Positions 1 to 6,879 of a stretch of DNA of 12,822 bases are shown here, piece after piece. The notes under the pieces are model-generated. The model saw nothing but the letters and a program-made list of their open reading frames with translations. It searched no databases and was not told the origin of the DNA. Both the position numbers and the translations under genes were made by a program. Origin of the DNA: an uncultured Cocleimonas sp. (GTDB lineage Bacteria; Pseudomonadota; Gammaproteobacteria; Thiotrichales; Thiotrichaceae); the NCBI GenBank assembly GCA_937974135.1, contig CALJIH010000176.1, positions 1 through 12,822 of the forward strand, written 5' to 3'. Position 1 is the first letter of the stretch; every line of letters begins with the position of its first letter.

Positions 1-312
1 CAACTTATTGACATCTCAGCTACTTTAGCTTGCGAAAATAGAGATATTCAGGATGCATCATACATAGAGCATGCGAAAAAATATGCTATGGATGAATTTA
101 TGGTGGATTACAACAGCAGAGATTTGATTCAAGAAATCAATTTTTCTTTATGCTTTGTGCTGGCTTATTTTGATTCGCATTTATCGTTGTCGATGATTAC
201 TGAAGATGAAGCTAAGGAAGCCATTAGTCATCTTAAATCGAATTTTGATTTAAGTTATAGCGGCCAAGCTAAGAGTAATGTTTTCTCTGTGGACTTTAAA
301 AAGAAAAGCTAA
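1..312 (+). CDS. 3' part of an unrecognised protein gene (5' end outside window)
   Basis: The reading frame is open from the first base of the window to a TAA at 310-312, giving at least 103 residues. An internal ATG at 88 exists, but the codons before it are equally gene-like, so I treat this as the C-terminal part of a longer protein. The visible part is rich in acidic and aromatic residues, looks soluble and largely helical, and ends in a basic DFKKKS tail. There is no membrane segment, Cys cluster or family motif that I recognise. It is followed on the same strand, 37 bp later, by a small helix-turn-helix gene, so the two may be co-transcribed. Function unknown; the real start cannot be seen. 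Confidence 0.6.
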   Translation, partial: QLIDISATLACENRDIQDASYIEHAKKYAMDEFMVDYNSRDLIQEINFSLCFVLAYFDSHLSLSMITEDEAKEAISHLKSNFDLSYSGQAKSNVFSVDFKKKS

Positions 313-323
313 ATTTGCTCCAG

Positions 324-343
324 ATACTATTTTTTTATAGTAT
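324..343 (+). other. AT-rich hairpin between the first two genes
   Basis: ATACTAT at 324-330 and ATAGTAT at 337-343 form a perfect 7-bp stem around a T6 loop. It ends 6 bases before the ATG at 350, where a Shine-Dalgarno sequence would be expected and none is seen. It could limit translation of the small HTH gene or act as a weak processing or termination structure. The stem is all A/T but for one G-C pair, so it may also be chance. Confidence 0.35.
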
Positions 344-349
344 TTGCTG

Positions 350-547
350 ATGGCATATAACAAACGCACGACTTCACCTTTATGTAAACCCATTCCTGGT
401 CTCAGTGACGAAGACACTTACTTGATGATAATGCTTTATCAATATCAAAAAGTGAGTATTGATAAACTAGCACGAAAATTTGGTCTTACCACAGGCCAAG
501 TACGAAATATTATTAATCGGCGTGCTATCGGTGGATGCTGCGGTTAA
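350..547 (+). CDS. Small helix-turn-helix protein
   Basis: This encodes 65 residues from ATG 350; an in-frame TTG at 344 is a possible but less likely start. After a polar N-terminus with a Pro-rich stretch (about residues 9-18), residues 36-58 read as a helix-turn-helix: VSIDKLARKFGL, a turn at TTG, then a recognition helix QVRNIINRRAI. This is the pattern of resolvase-like or sigma-like HTH domains that make up small DNA-binding proteins. The protein ends in a short GGCCG tail with two adjacent Cys. No other domain is present, so it is either a minimal DNA-binding protein or a remnant of a larger one. It converges with the CPXCG gene, with 15 bp between the stops. No good ribosome binding site is seen. 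DNA binding is inferred from the motif alone; the target is unknown. Confidence 0.6.
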   Translation: MAYNKRTTSPLCKPIPGLSDEDTYLMIMLYQYQKVSIDKLARKFGLTTGQVRNIINRRAIGGCCG

Positions 548-562
548 ATGTAAAGCTGACTT

Positions 563-751
563 TTAACTTTCCCGACTAACTTCAATTTGTGGTAAACCAT
601 CAGTACCTATTTCAACTTTCATCACGATCGGTCGACAACAGACCTCGCAATCTTCAACGTATTCTTGTGACTCTACCGAACAATCTGCAATAACTTCAAA
701 GTTCTCCCAGCAAAAAGGGCACTGAATATAGATAGATTCTAATCCGTACAT
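563..751 (-). CDS. CPXCG-motif cysteine-rich small protein
   Basis: A 62-residue protein matching the small bacterial Cys-rich CPXCG family. It has a CPFC pair at residues 11-14, a single Cys24, and the typical YVEDCEVCCRPI block with Cys35, Cys38 and Cys39. The Cys pairs suggest a zinc-ribbon-like metal site, but no biochemical role for the family is known to me. The usual Gly after the second Cys of CPXCG is Trp here (CPFCWE), a small departure from the family. It is the last gene of the xseA operon, starting 12 bp after the ychJ-like stop with no recognisable ribosome binding site of its own, so translational coupling is plausible. Length is typical for the family. Confidence 0.8.
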   Translation of the reverse strand: MYGLESIYIQCPFCWENFEVIADCSVESQEYVEDCEVCCRPIVMKVEIGTDGLPQIEVSRES

Positions 752-763
752 GTAACTATATGA

Positions 764-1201
764 TTATTTATGATCATCAACATTTATCTTACTCAGTTCG
801 TTTACGTATTTCCATTTATTCTGATGTTTAACAAAATAACTATTTTCATGGTGTTGTTGAATGGTTTTGTGCCCATTAGTTGAATCTTCGTTTTCGTCTA
901 TATAGCTTGCAATAAACTCAACCGTTCCATATTTATCTTCAACTTGCCCCTTTGTTGAAGTCATGATTTCTAATTCTGTAAATATTTGTGAATTTGTTTT
1001 TCGTAATACGGTTAATGGTGGTCGAGTATTTTTATCCCAAGTACGGTAAATGTATTGTGGATTGTTAAGTACGTATGCACTAAACCGTGAACGCATAAGA
1101 ATTTCAGCAGTTGGTGCATGAATTTTACCTTTGTGGTAAGGGCCGCAACACAGTAGATATGACTTATTTGAATCACAGGGACAGAGTTTTACTGAAGACA
1201 T
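764..1201 (-). CDS. YchJ-like SEC-C motif protein (UPF0225 family)
   Basis: A 145-residue protein of the YchJ/UPF0225 family. The N-terminus carries the SEC-C-like zinc motif: Cys7, Cys9, Cys18 and Cys19 in the pattern CPC-x8-CCGPYH, followed by the family block TAEILMRSRFSAYV (residues 31-44). The C-terminal two thirds correspond to the YchJ middle/NTF2-like domain, with conserved-looking FIASY and a closing NKWKYVN strand. The N-terminal cluster binds metal in known SEC-C motifs (for example in SecA); the role of the whole protein is not established. It starts 9 bp after the xseA stop and ends 12 bp before the CPXCG gene, so it is almost certainly in the same transcript. An acidic and histidine-rich stretch (residues 101-120) looks like a surface loop. 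Confidence 0.85.
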   Translation of the reverse strand: MSSVKLCPCDSNKSYLLCCGPYHKGKIHAPTAEILMRSRFSAYVLNNPQYIYRTWDKNTRPPLTVLRKTNSQIFTELEIMTSTKGQVEDKYGTVEFIASYIDENEDSTNGHKTIQQHHENSYFVKHQNKWKYVNELSKINVDDHK

Positions 1202-1210
1202 TAGTGCTAA

Positions 1211-2560
1211 TTATTTATCAACGATTGGATCATCAAAACTTGCATTGAGTTCACCATCTTTTAGCTTAACCAAGATAGACTGATTGGCTGTGGCTTGCTT
1301 TACTGAGCTGATGACTGAATCTGAATTTTTGTCCTTAATAATTGAATAACCTCTGTCTAAGGTTCTTAAAGGACTAATTGCATCCAGCTTAGCTAATTGT
1401 AGCGTGAAGGTTGAGTGTTTTTGGCTTAAATCAATTTGAATACTTCTTTTTAAACGATCCAATAGTTGATTTAAATGAATGCTTTGATCGGCTATTTTTT
1501 TCTGTGGTAAATTTGATTGTAATCGAGAAATTAAAGAACTTAGTTGAATATGTTTTTTATCTAAGCTTTTAGTCAATTCTAGTTTCAATCTGTTTTCAAA
1601 CTCATCCAACCGTTGTGCTTGCTGTTGGATTTTATTTGCAGGTTTTTGTATAAAGAGACGAGATGTTAGCCATTCTAAATCCTGTTTCTTTTGTTTAATT
1701 GATCTATTGATTGTTTGTATTAACCACAGGCGTGTTTGAATACTCTCAGTTAATAACTGATTTCTATCAGGAGTAACCAATTCAGCGGCTGCAGAGGGTG
1801 TTGGTGCGCGTAAATCAGCTACAAAATCGGCGATGGTAAAGTCTATTTCATGGCCTATACCGCTTATTACTGGTGTCTTAGCGTTGTAAATGGCCTTAGC
1901 TACATTCTCTTCATTAAAAGACCATAAGTCTTCGATTGAGCCTCCTCCACGAGCAAGAATCACAACGTCGCACTTATTGTCAATATCGACTTTTCGTATC
2001 GCCGTTTCAATCTCGGTCTTAGAGGTTGCCCCTTGAACTGCTACAGGATAAATTAAAATTTCAGTCTGAGGGCTTCGACGTTTTAATACATTTAGGATAT
2101 CTCGAATTGCTGCGCCGGTGGGAGAGGTAATTACACCTATGCGTTTGGGATATTCCGGAATTTCTTGCTTGAATTTTTCATCAAAAAGTCCAGCATTTGA
2201 GAGTTTTAATTTTAACGCTTCAAATTGTTTTTGTAATTGACCGACACCAGCATCTTCCATATGTTCAGCTATAAACTGATATTCACCTCGAGGTTCATAT
2301 AAACCGACACGACCACGAACCAATACCTTCATCCCATTTTCAGGTTGAATGCGTAGTTTCATATTTCTGTTACGAAACATTGCTGAACGAATTTGTGATT
2401 TATTGTCTTTTAGAGTGAAATATAAATGACCTGAAGAAGGACGCACTAAATTAGAAATTTCACCTTCTACCCAAAGCAAGGGGAATCCTTGAGTTAATAA
2501 TTGGTTAACTTCAGCATTGAGTTCGCCAACAGATAATATTGTGCGGTTAGTGGTTTGCAT
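1211..2560 (-). CDS. xseA: Exodeoxyribonuclease VII large subunit
   Basis: A 449-residue protein, close to the 456 of E. coli XseA. Exonuclease VII degrades single-stranded DNA from both ends into acid-soluble oligonucleotides and takes part in repair; XseA is the catalytic subunit and works with several small XseB subunits. Residues 8-105 form the N-terminal OB-fold (VGELN, WVEGEISN, SGHLYFTLKD). The catalytic core follows with ITSPTGAAIRDIL (144-156), ARGGGSIEDLWSFNEE (203-218) and GIGHEIDFTIADFVADLRAPTPSAAAELV (234-262, given in parts: GHEIDFT, DLRAPTPSAA). Residues about 270-400 are the long helical coiled-coil region, and LDRGYSI starts the C-terminal segment. xseB is not in the window. 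It is the first gene of a three-gene operon and lies divergent to the genes on its upstream side; in E. coli xseA is directly divergent to guaB, but here two small genes separate them. The ATG at 2560 gives the expected N-terminus. Confidence 0.97.
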   Translation of the reverse strand: MQTTNRTILSVGELNAEVNQLLTQGFPLLWVEGEISNLVRPSSGHLYFTLKDNKSQIRSAMFRNRNMKLRIQPENGMKVLVRGRVGLYEPRGEYQFIAEHMEDAGVGQLQKQFEALKLKLSNAGLFDEKFKQEIPEYPKRIGVITSPTGAAIRDILNVLKRRSPQTEILIYPVAVQGATSKTEIETAIRKVDIDNKCDVVILARGGGSIEDLWSFNEENVAKAIYNAKTPVISGIGHEIDFTIADFVADLRAPTPSAAAELVTPDRNQLLTESIQTRLWLIQTINRSIKQKKQDLEWLTSRLFIQKPANKIQQQAQRLDEFENRLKLELTKSLDKKHIQLSSLISRLQSNLPQKKIADQSIHLNQLLDRLKRSIQIDLSQKHSTFTLQLAKLDAISPLRTLDRGYSIIKDKNSDSVISSVKQATANQSILVKLKDGELNASFDDPIVDK

Positions 2561-2730
2561 AACTTATTAATTGTAACAGTAGGCGGAAACAACGGGTATT
2601 AATTGATTTAAGTGCAGTTCGTCCAATACCTTTGGCACTCAGAATATATATGAATTAGGATAAAATAATCAGTAAGGTCAACGCTTCAACTTATTGTTAA
2701 CAGCCAATTAATAAAAATTAGACCAAACAA

Positions 2731-3036
2731 ATGAAAAAAACCCTACTACTCCTATTTATCCTTTTGATAGTAATCTTAATTTCACTATTTGCCTACAAAT
2801 CATTCAACCCAACGCCTCAGTTATCTGACAATGCAAAACATACGTGGCTTGAGTTATGCAACAACAATAGTGAATGCCAACAAGGTGTTGAGAAGCACTA
2901 TTTAGAGTGCGCTAATTCAGTGTCTTTTGAAAAGCCAAAAAGTAACGCTGATATGGCGGAGTATATCGCGCTGACCAAAATGGAAATTGAGGGATGTTTA
3001 ACGGATAACATAGGAAAAGCATTTCCTAGTAGCTAG
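2731..3036 (+). CDS. Small membrane-anchored or secreted protein with four Cys, unrecognised
   Basis: A 101-residue protein starting MKKT, with a strongly hydrophobic segment at residues 4-21 and no clear signal peptidase site, so it reads as a single N-terminal membrane anchor or an uncleaved signal. Residues 22-101 would then face the periplasm. They carry Cys43, Cys49, Cys60 and Cys89, an even number outside the membrane, which fits two disulfides. The C-terminal part is helical and acidic. I do not recognise the family. No strong ribosome binding site precedes the ATG, but the codon use, the N-terminus and the terminator just after the stop support a real gene. It converges with the SoxK-like gene on a shared terminator, and both lie between xseA and guaB. 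Confidence 0.65.
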   Translation: MKKTLLLLFILLIVILISLFAYKSFNPTPQLSDNAKHTWLELCNNNSECQQGVEKHYLECANSVSFEKPKSNADMAEYIALTKMEIEGCLTDNIGKAFPSS

Positions 3037-3047
3037 ATATTTTAGTC

Positions 3048-3080
3048 AAAAAAAACCGCAGTTAATACTGCGGTTTTTTT
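3048..3080. terminator. Bidirectional rho-independent terminator
   Basis: CCGCAGT (3056-3062) and ACTGCGG (3067-3073) form a perfect 7-bp stem with a TAAT loop, preceded by A8 (3048-3055) and followed by T7 (3074-3080). The A and T tracts make it work on both strands, so it can end transcription of the four-Cys protein gene (+, stop at 3036) and of the SoxK-like gene (-, stop at 3095). Confidence 0.93.
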
Positions 3081-3094
3081 AATGAAGAGTATAT

Positions 3095-3379
3095 TTAGAA
3101 AGTGGGGCCAGCAGTTTCAGCTAGTTTTGCTTGTGCTCTAATAGCAATAATTTGATCAGCAATTTTGTTTGCCAATTTAATCGCCTTCTTTTCTTTACCG
3201 TCTTTAGCTGCTTTCTCAGCTTTCTTAATCGTTTTAGCCATATCTCGCCATTCAAAACCTAACGAGCTAGCTTCTTTTTGTGCTGCTTTGGCTGCTGCGA
3301 TAGCTTCATCTGCCGATTGCGCCATTACAGTTGTAGTTAAGGCTAAAGTTAGCGTAGCTAGTAGAAACTTGAATTTCAT
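3095..3379 (-). CDS. Small periplasmic helical protein, SoxXA-binding (SoxK)-like
   Basis: A 94-residue protein with a clear signal peptide: MKFK, a hydrophobic core at about residues 5-16 and a likely cleavage after VMA at residue 20. The mature 74 residues are nearly all helix-forming, rich in Ala and Lys, with heptad-like spacing. The segment SSLGFEWRDMAKTIKKAEKAA, followed by KAIKLANK, resembles my recollection of SoxXA-binding proteins (SoxK/SAXB), which carry a similar EWRD...K..KKA..AAK...KAIKLA pattern and stimulate the periplasmic thiosulfate-oxidising SoxXA cytochrome. No sox gene is in the window, so the role is inferred from resemblance only; a generic small helical envelope protein is the alternative. 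The start is well supported by AGGAG at 3386-3390 on the minus strand, 6 bases before the ATG. It ends at the shared bidirectional terminator. Confidence 0.75.
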   Translation of the reverse strand: MKFKFLLATLTLALTTTVMAQSADEAIAAAKAAQKEASSLGFEWRDMAKTIKKAEKAAKDGKEKKAIKLANKIADQIIAIRAQAKLAETAGPTF

Positions 3380-3385
3380 TTATCA

Positions 3386-3390
3386 CTCCT
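3386..3390 (-). promoter_or_regulatory. Strong ribosome binding site of the SoxK-like gene
   Basis: On the minus strand AGGAG is followed by six bases and the ATG at 3379. It is the clearest Shine-Dalgarno sequence in the window and suggests a well-expressed protein. It fixes the start. Confidence 0.8.
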
Positions 3391-3538
3391 AATTCAATAT
3401 GTAAAAGATTATTATTTGTTATTAATCCGATAATTGTAGCGCTATGTTCACCTGACAAACATATCTAGTATGGGATGTTTCTAATATTAGTTCAATTAGT
3501 TTATTTTCGCAAAAATACTGTTTTTATTGGCTTTATAG

Positions 3539-3567
3539 TTTACCTATTTTAAGTGCATGCTTATAAT
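3539..3567 (+). promoter_or_regulatory. Predicted sigma70 promoter of guaB
   Basis: TTTACC at 3539-3544 is followed by exactly 17 bases and a perfect TATAAT at 3562-3567. Transcription would begin near 3574, giving a leader of about 110 bases before guaB. No PurR-type or other operator palindrome could be recognised over it. Confidence 0.6.
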
Positions 3568-3584
3568 GGGCGGTTATACTTTCT

Positions 3585-3616
3585 AAAGTGCTTTATGCGC
3601 ATTTAGCCTTTTTTTT
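3585..3616 (+). promoter_or_regulatory. Weak stem plus T8 in the guaB leader (possible attenuator)
   Basis: AAA-G-TGC at 3585-3591 can pair with GCA-TTT at 3599-3604 (6 bp with one bulged G, 7-base loop). Four bases later comes T8 at 3609-3616, between the predicted guaB promoter and the start codon. The stem is weak and partly A/U, so premature termination here is only a possibility. No known guanine riboswitch core was seen in the leader. Confidence 0.25.
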
Positions 3617-3684
3617 ACTTAGATAACAGACGATCGAACCCCATAGAAAATAGATCTAAACTATCTAAAAAATTGGAATTATTC

Positions 3685-5145
3685 ATGAGAATACTAGAAG
3701 AAGCTCTTACCTTCGATGATGTTTTGCTAATCCCTGCACACTCTACTGTTCTGCCAACTGACGTCAACTTGCAAACGTCCTTGACCAAAAAAATTACTTT
3801 AAATATTCCTTTGCTCTCTGCTGCTATGGACACAGTAACTGAAGCTAAGCTGGCAATCGCAATAGCTCAAGAAGGTGGTTTAGGTATCGTGCATAAAAAT
3901 ATGACGATAGAAGAACAGGCTAAAATCATCGCTAATGTAAAACGTTTTGAAAGCGGCATCATTAAAGACCCAATAACTACATCAGCTGATACTTCAATTG
4001 AAGAAGTAATGAAATTAACTGCTAAACATAAAATATCGGGTGTACCCGTTGTAGAAAATGGTGATGATTTAGTTGGTATCGTAACAAGTCGAGATCTGCG
4101 TTTTGTGAAAGAGCGAGGAGAGTTAGTCTCTTCGATAATGACGCCAAAAGAGAAATTAGTCACAGTTTCAGAAGGTGCAAGTAAAGGAGAGATAAAAAAA
4201 CTATTACACGAAAATAGAATTGAGAAAGTGTTAGTAGTCAATGATGCCTTTAAATTACGCGGCTTGATTACGGTAAAAGATATTCAAAAATCAACGGATT
4301 TCCCTAATGCTTGCAAAGATCGACATGGCAGTTTACGTGTAGGAGCAGCAGTTGGTACAGGACATAACACTGAACAGCGTGTAGAAGCATTAGTCAATGC
4401 AGGTGTTGATGTTGTCATTGTTGATACTGCCCATGGTCATTCCCAAGGTGTACTGGATCGTGTTAGGTGGGTGAAAACGAATTATCCTGATGTTCAAGTG
4501 ATTGGTGGAAATATCGCGACAGGTGCTGCTGCTTTGGCATTAGTTGAAGCGGGTGCAGATGCCGTAAAAGTTGGTATTGGACCTGGTTCTATTTGTACTA
4601 CAAGAATGATTGCAGGCGTCGGTGTACCTCAAATTACGGCCATCATGAATGTCGCAGAAGCACTAAAAAGTAAAGGTATCCCTTTAATCGCTGACGGTGG
4701 TATTCGATTTTCAGGAGATATCGCAAAGTCTTTAGCAGCCGGTGCAAACTGTGTCATGTTAGGTGGCATGTTTGCGGGTACGGATGAAGCTCCTGGTGAG
4801 ATAATTATTTATCAAGGGCGATCTTATAAATCTTATCGCGGTATGGGTTCTTTAGCTGCAATGGCAGATGGCTCTAGCGATCGTTATTTTCAAGAATCTG
4901 AAAATGCGGCGGATAAACTGGTACCAGAAGGTATCGAAGGACAAGTGCCTTACAAAGGTTCGTTAGCGCCTATTATTCATCAATTAACCGGTGGAATTCG
5001 TTCTAGTATGGGCTATGTAGGTTGTAAAGATATCGCTGAAATGCGCAGTAAACCAGAGTTTGTACGAATTACCGGCGCTGGAATGAAAGAATCACATGTG
5101 CACGATGTGACGATTACCAAGGAAGCTCCCAATTACCATTCATAA
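3685..5145 (+). CDS. guaB: Inosine-5'-monophosphate dehydrogenase
   Basis: A 486-residue cytoplasmic enzyme, against 488 in E. coli, that oxidises IMP to XMP with NAD+, the committed step of guanine nucleotide synthesis. The N-terminus (MRILEEALTFDDVLL) aligns with MLRIAKEALTFDDVLL of E. coli, so I use ATG 3685, preceded by GGAA 7 bases upstream, rather than the in-frame TTG at 3673. The (beta/alpha)8 barrel is interrupted at about residues 90-205 by two CBS domains that bind regulatory nucleotides. The catalytic loop GPGSICTTR is intact, with the nucleophile Cys at residue 304. IADGGIRFSGD, YRGMGSLAAM (flap) and the C-terminal ESHVHDVTITKEAPNY are all present. It is followed 149 bp later by guaA, whose product uses XMP. 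No defect is seen. Confidence 0.98.
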   Translation: MRILEEALTFDDVLLIPAHSTVLPTDVNLQTSLTKKITLNIPLLSAAMDTVTEAKLAIAIAQEGGLGIVHKNMTIEEQAKIIANVKRFESGIIKDPITTSADTSIEEVMKLTAKHKISGVPVVENGDDLVGIVTSRDLRFVKERGELVSSIMTPKEKLVTVSEGASKGEIKKLLHENRIEKVLVVNDAFKLRGLITVKDIQKSTDFPNACKDRHGSLRVGAAVGTGHNTEQRVEALVNAGVDVVIVDTAHGHSQGVLDRVRWVKTNYPDVQVIGGNIATGAAALALVEAGADAVKVGIGPGSICTTRMIAGVGVPQITAIMNVAEALKSKGIPLIADGGIRFSGDIAKSLAAGANCVMLGGMFAGTDEAPGEIIIYQGRSYKSYRGMGSLAAMADGSSDRYFQESENAADKLVPEGIEGQVPYKGSLAPIIHQLTGGIRSSMGYVGCKDIAEMRSKPEFVRITGAGMKESHVHDVTITKEAPNYHS

Positions 5146-5186
5146 TCGGTTTACTTAATGCTTTATTTGCTCCAATACTGCGTTGA

Positions 5187-5220
5187 GAAATGATCACTTA
5201 CATTTGTAAGCTCACATTTC
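5187..5220. repeat. Interrupted palindrome in the guaB-guaA gap
   Basis: GAAATG (5187-5192) pairs with CATTTC (5215-5220), and CTTACA (5197-5202) pairs with TGTAAG (5205-5210), with a 4x4 internal loop and a TT tip. This makes a 34-base two-step hairpin about 40 bases after the guaB stop. No T tract follows, so it is not a classic terminator. It could be an mRNA processing or stability structure separating guaB from guaA, or an operator for a guaA promoter. Confidence 0.5.
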
Positions 5221-5294
5221 CCGCCTTGTATTGAAACAAAACAGCATCAATTAAAACGATTCTGAAATCTATGACTTAAAAAAGTAAAAAACTA

Positions 5295-6872
5295 ATGACA
5301 AATAACATCCATACAGATCGTATATTAATTCTCGATTTTGGTGCTCAATATACGCAATTAATTGCCCGTAGAATTCGTGAAGTAGGGGTTTATTGTGAAA
5401 TTTATCCTTGGGATGTTAGCAATCAAGAGGTCATTGATTTTGGAGCTAAGGGTATTATTCTCTCCGGTGGTCCAGAATCTACGATTGCGGATAATGCTCC
5501 GGTAGCTCCAGAAGCTGTGTATGAGCTTGGGATTCCTGTTTTGGGTATTTGTTACGGCATGCAGACTATGGCGATGCATTTTGGTGGTATGGTTGAGCGA
5601 GCTGATCATCAAGAATATGGTTATGCACAAGTTCGCGCACGTGGTCATACAGCCCTATTTAAAGATATTCAAGACGAAGTGAATACCGAAGGTCATGGGT
5701 TATTAGATGTGTGGATGTCGCATGGTGATCATGTGGTGGAAATTCCAGAGACGTTCAAGCTTATGGCGAGTACTGAAAATGCACCTATTGCAGGTATTGC
5801 CAATGAAGAAAAGCAGTTTTATGGTATTCAATTCCATCCAGAGGTTACGCATACTAAGCAAGGTGGAGTGATTCTAGAACGCTTCGCTTGTGATATTTGT
5901 GCCTGCCAAAAATTGTGGACACCTTCAAATATTATCGAAGACAGTATCAAAAATGTACGTGAGCAAGTCGGTAACGAAGAGGTTATTTTAGGATTATCTG
6001 GTGGTGTTGATTCTTCAGTCGTGGCGGCAATGTTACATAAAGCTATCGGCAAACAATTAACCTGTGTATTTGTTGATACGGGATTACTCCGTTTAAACGA
6101 AGGTGATCAGGTGATGCAAATGTTCGCAGATAACATGGGTGTGAAAGTCATTCGCGTAGATGCCGAAGCGAGATACCTAAAAGCGCTTGAAGGTAAGACG
6201 GATCCCGAAGAAAAGCGCAAGATCATCGGCAATATGTTTGTCGAAATATTTGATGAAGAATCAGAAAAACTCACGAATGCTAAATGGTTAGCACAGGGAA
6301 CGATCTATCCTGATGTGATCGAGTCAGCAGGTAGTAAAACGGGTAAAGCGCATTTGATTAAATCCCATCACAATGTGGGTGGTTTACCTGAAGATATGAA
6401 GCTTGGTTTAGTAGAACCATTACGCGAATTGTTTAAAGATGAAGTGCGCACTATTGGCATAGAATTAGGATTGCCAGAGCAAATGGTACATCGTCATCCG
6501 TTCCCAGGTCCTGGTCTTGGTGTTCGTATTCTCGGTGAAGTACAAAAGTCTTATGCTGATATTTTGCGCCTTGCAGATAATATATTTATCGAAGAATTAT
6601 ATAAGCACGATCTCTATCATAAAACCTCTCAGGCTTTTGCCGTATTCTTGCCGGTTAAGTCAGTCGGTGTTACTGGAGATGGGCGTCGTTATGATTATGT
6701 GATTGCGCTACGTGCTGTTGAAACGATTGATTTTATGACAGCTCGTTGGGCGCAGTTACCCTATGATTTTCTGGGTTTGGTTTCAAATAGAATAATCAAT
6801 GAAATCGAGAATGTTTCTCGAGTAACCTATGATATTTCGGGTAAACCACCAGCTACTATTGAATGGGAATAG
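5295..6872 (+). CDS. guaA: GMP synthase (glutamine-hydrolysing)
   Basis: A 525-residue protein, the same length as E. coli GuaA, which aminates XMP to GMP using glutamine and ATP. The N-terminal class I glutamine amidotransferase domain (about residues 8-205) has LDFGAQYTQLIARR, the nucleophile Cys86 in GICYGMQTMAMHFGG, and the His-Glu pair in QFHPEVTHT. The ATP pyrophosphatase domain opens with the PP-loop LGLSGGVDSS (about 232-241). WLAQGTIYPDVIES, KSHHNVGGLP and HPFPGPGLGVR mark the core, and the C-terminal dimerisation domain ends PPATIEWE exactly as in E. coli. No good ribosome binding site is visible before ATG 5295, but the N-terminus matches the family. It is co-oriented with guaB and tadA; a copy of the window's G-run repeat begins 12 bp after its stop. 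Confidence 0.98.
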   Translation: MTNNIHTDRILILDFGAQYTQLIARRIREVGVYCEIYPWDVSNQEVIDFGAKGIILSGGPESTIADNAPVAPEAVYELGIPVLGICYGMQTMAMHFGGMVERADHQEYGYAQVRARGHTALFKDIQDEVNTEGHGLLDVWMSHGDHVVEIPETFKLMASTENAPIAGIANEEKQFYGIQFHPEVTHTKQGGVILERFACDICACQKLWTPSNIIEDSIKNVREQVGNEEVILGLSGGVDSSVVAAMLHKAIGKQLTCVFVDTGLLRLNEGDQVMQMFADNMGVKVIRVDAEARYLKALEGKTDPEEKRKIIGNMFVEIFDEESEKLTNAKWLAQGTIYPDVIESAGSKTGKAHLIKSHHNVGGLPEDMKLGLVEPLRELFKDEVRTIGIELGLPEQMVHRHPFPGPGLGVRILGEVQKSYADILRLADNIFIEELYKHDLYHKTSQAFAVFLPVKSVGVTGDGRRYDYVIALRAVETIDFMTARWAQLPYDFLGLVSNRIINEIENVSRVTYDISGKPPATIEWE

Positions 6873-6879
6873 TTTAAAA

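Noticed and set aside
543..567. Possible terminator between the HTH gene and the CPXCG gene (AAAG/CTTT stem)
   Set aside because: Only a 4-5 bp A/U-rich stem without a proper T tract.
2632..2638. TTGGCAC, like the -24 half of a sigma54 promoter, upstream of the four-Cys protein gene
   Set aside because: The matching TTGC element about five bases later is absent (ATAT instead).
2920..2928. GTGTCTTTT, like the other half of the G-run repeat
   Set aside because: It is inside the coding sequence of the four-Cys protein, with no G tract before it; a 9-base match is expected by chance.
3099..3107. AAAGTGGGG, like half of the G-run repeat
   Set aside because: It is inside the last codons of the SoxK-like gene, lacks the long G tract and the TGTCTTTT half, and is explained by coding.
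3165..3392. 75-codon plus-strand open frame opposite the SoxK-like gene
   Set aside because: It is antisense to a gene with a signal peptide and strong ribosome binding site; its Ala/Ser-rich product is the mirror of that gene's codons.
3673..3684. TTG 3673 as the guaB start
   Set aside because: ATG 3685 gives the family N-terminus exactly, and the GGAA before it is well spaced.
6829..6879. ATG 6829 as the tadA start
   Set aside because: It would overlap guaA by 44 bp, adds residues with no counterpart in TadA, and has no ribosome binding site; kept only as an alternative.
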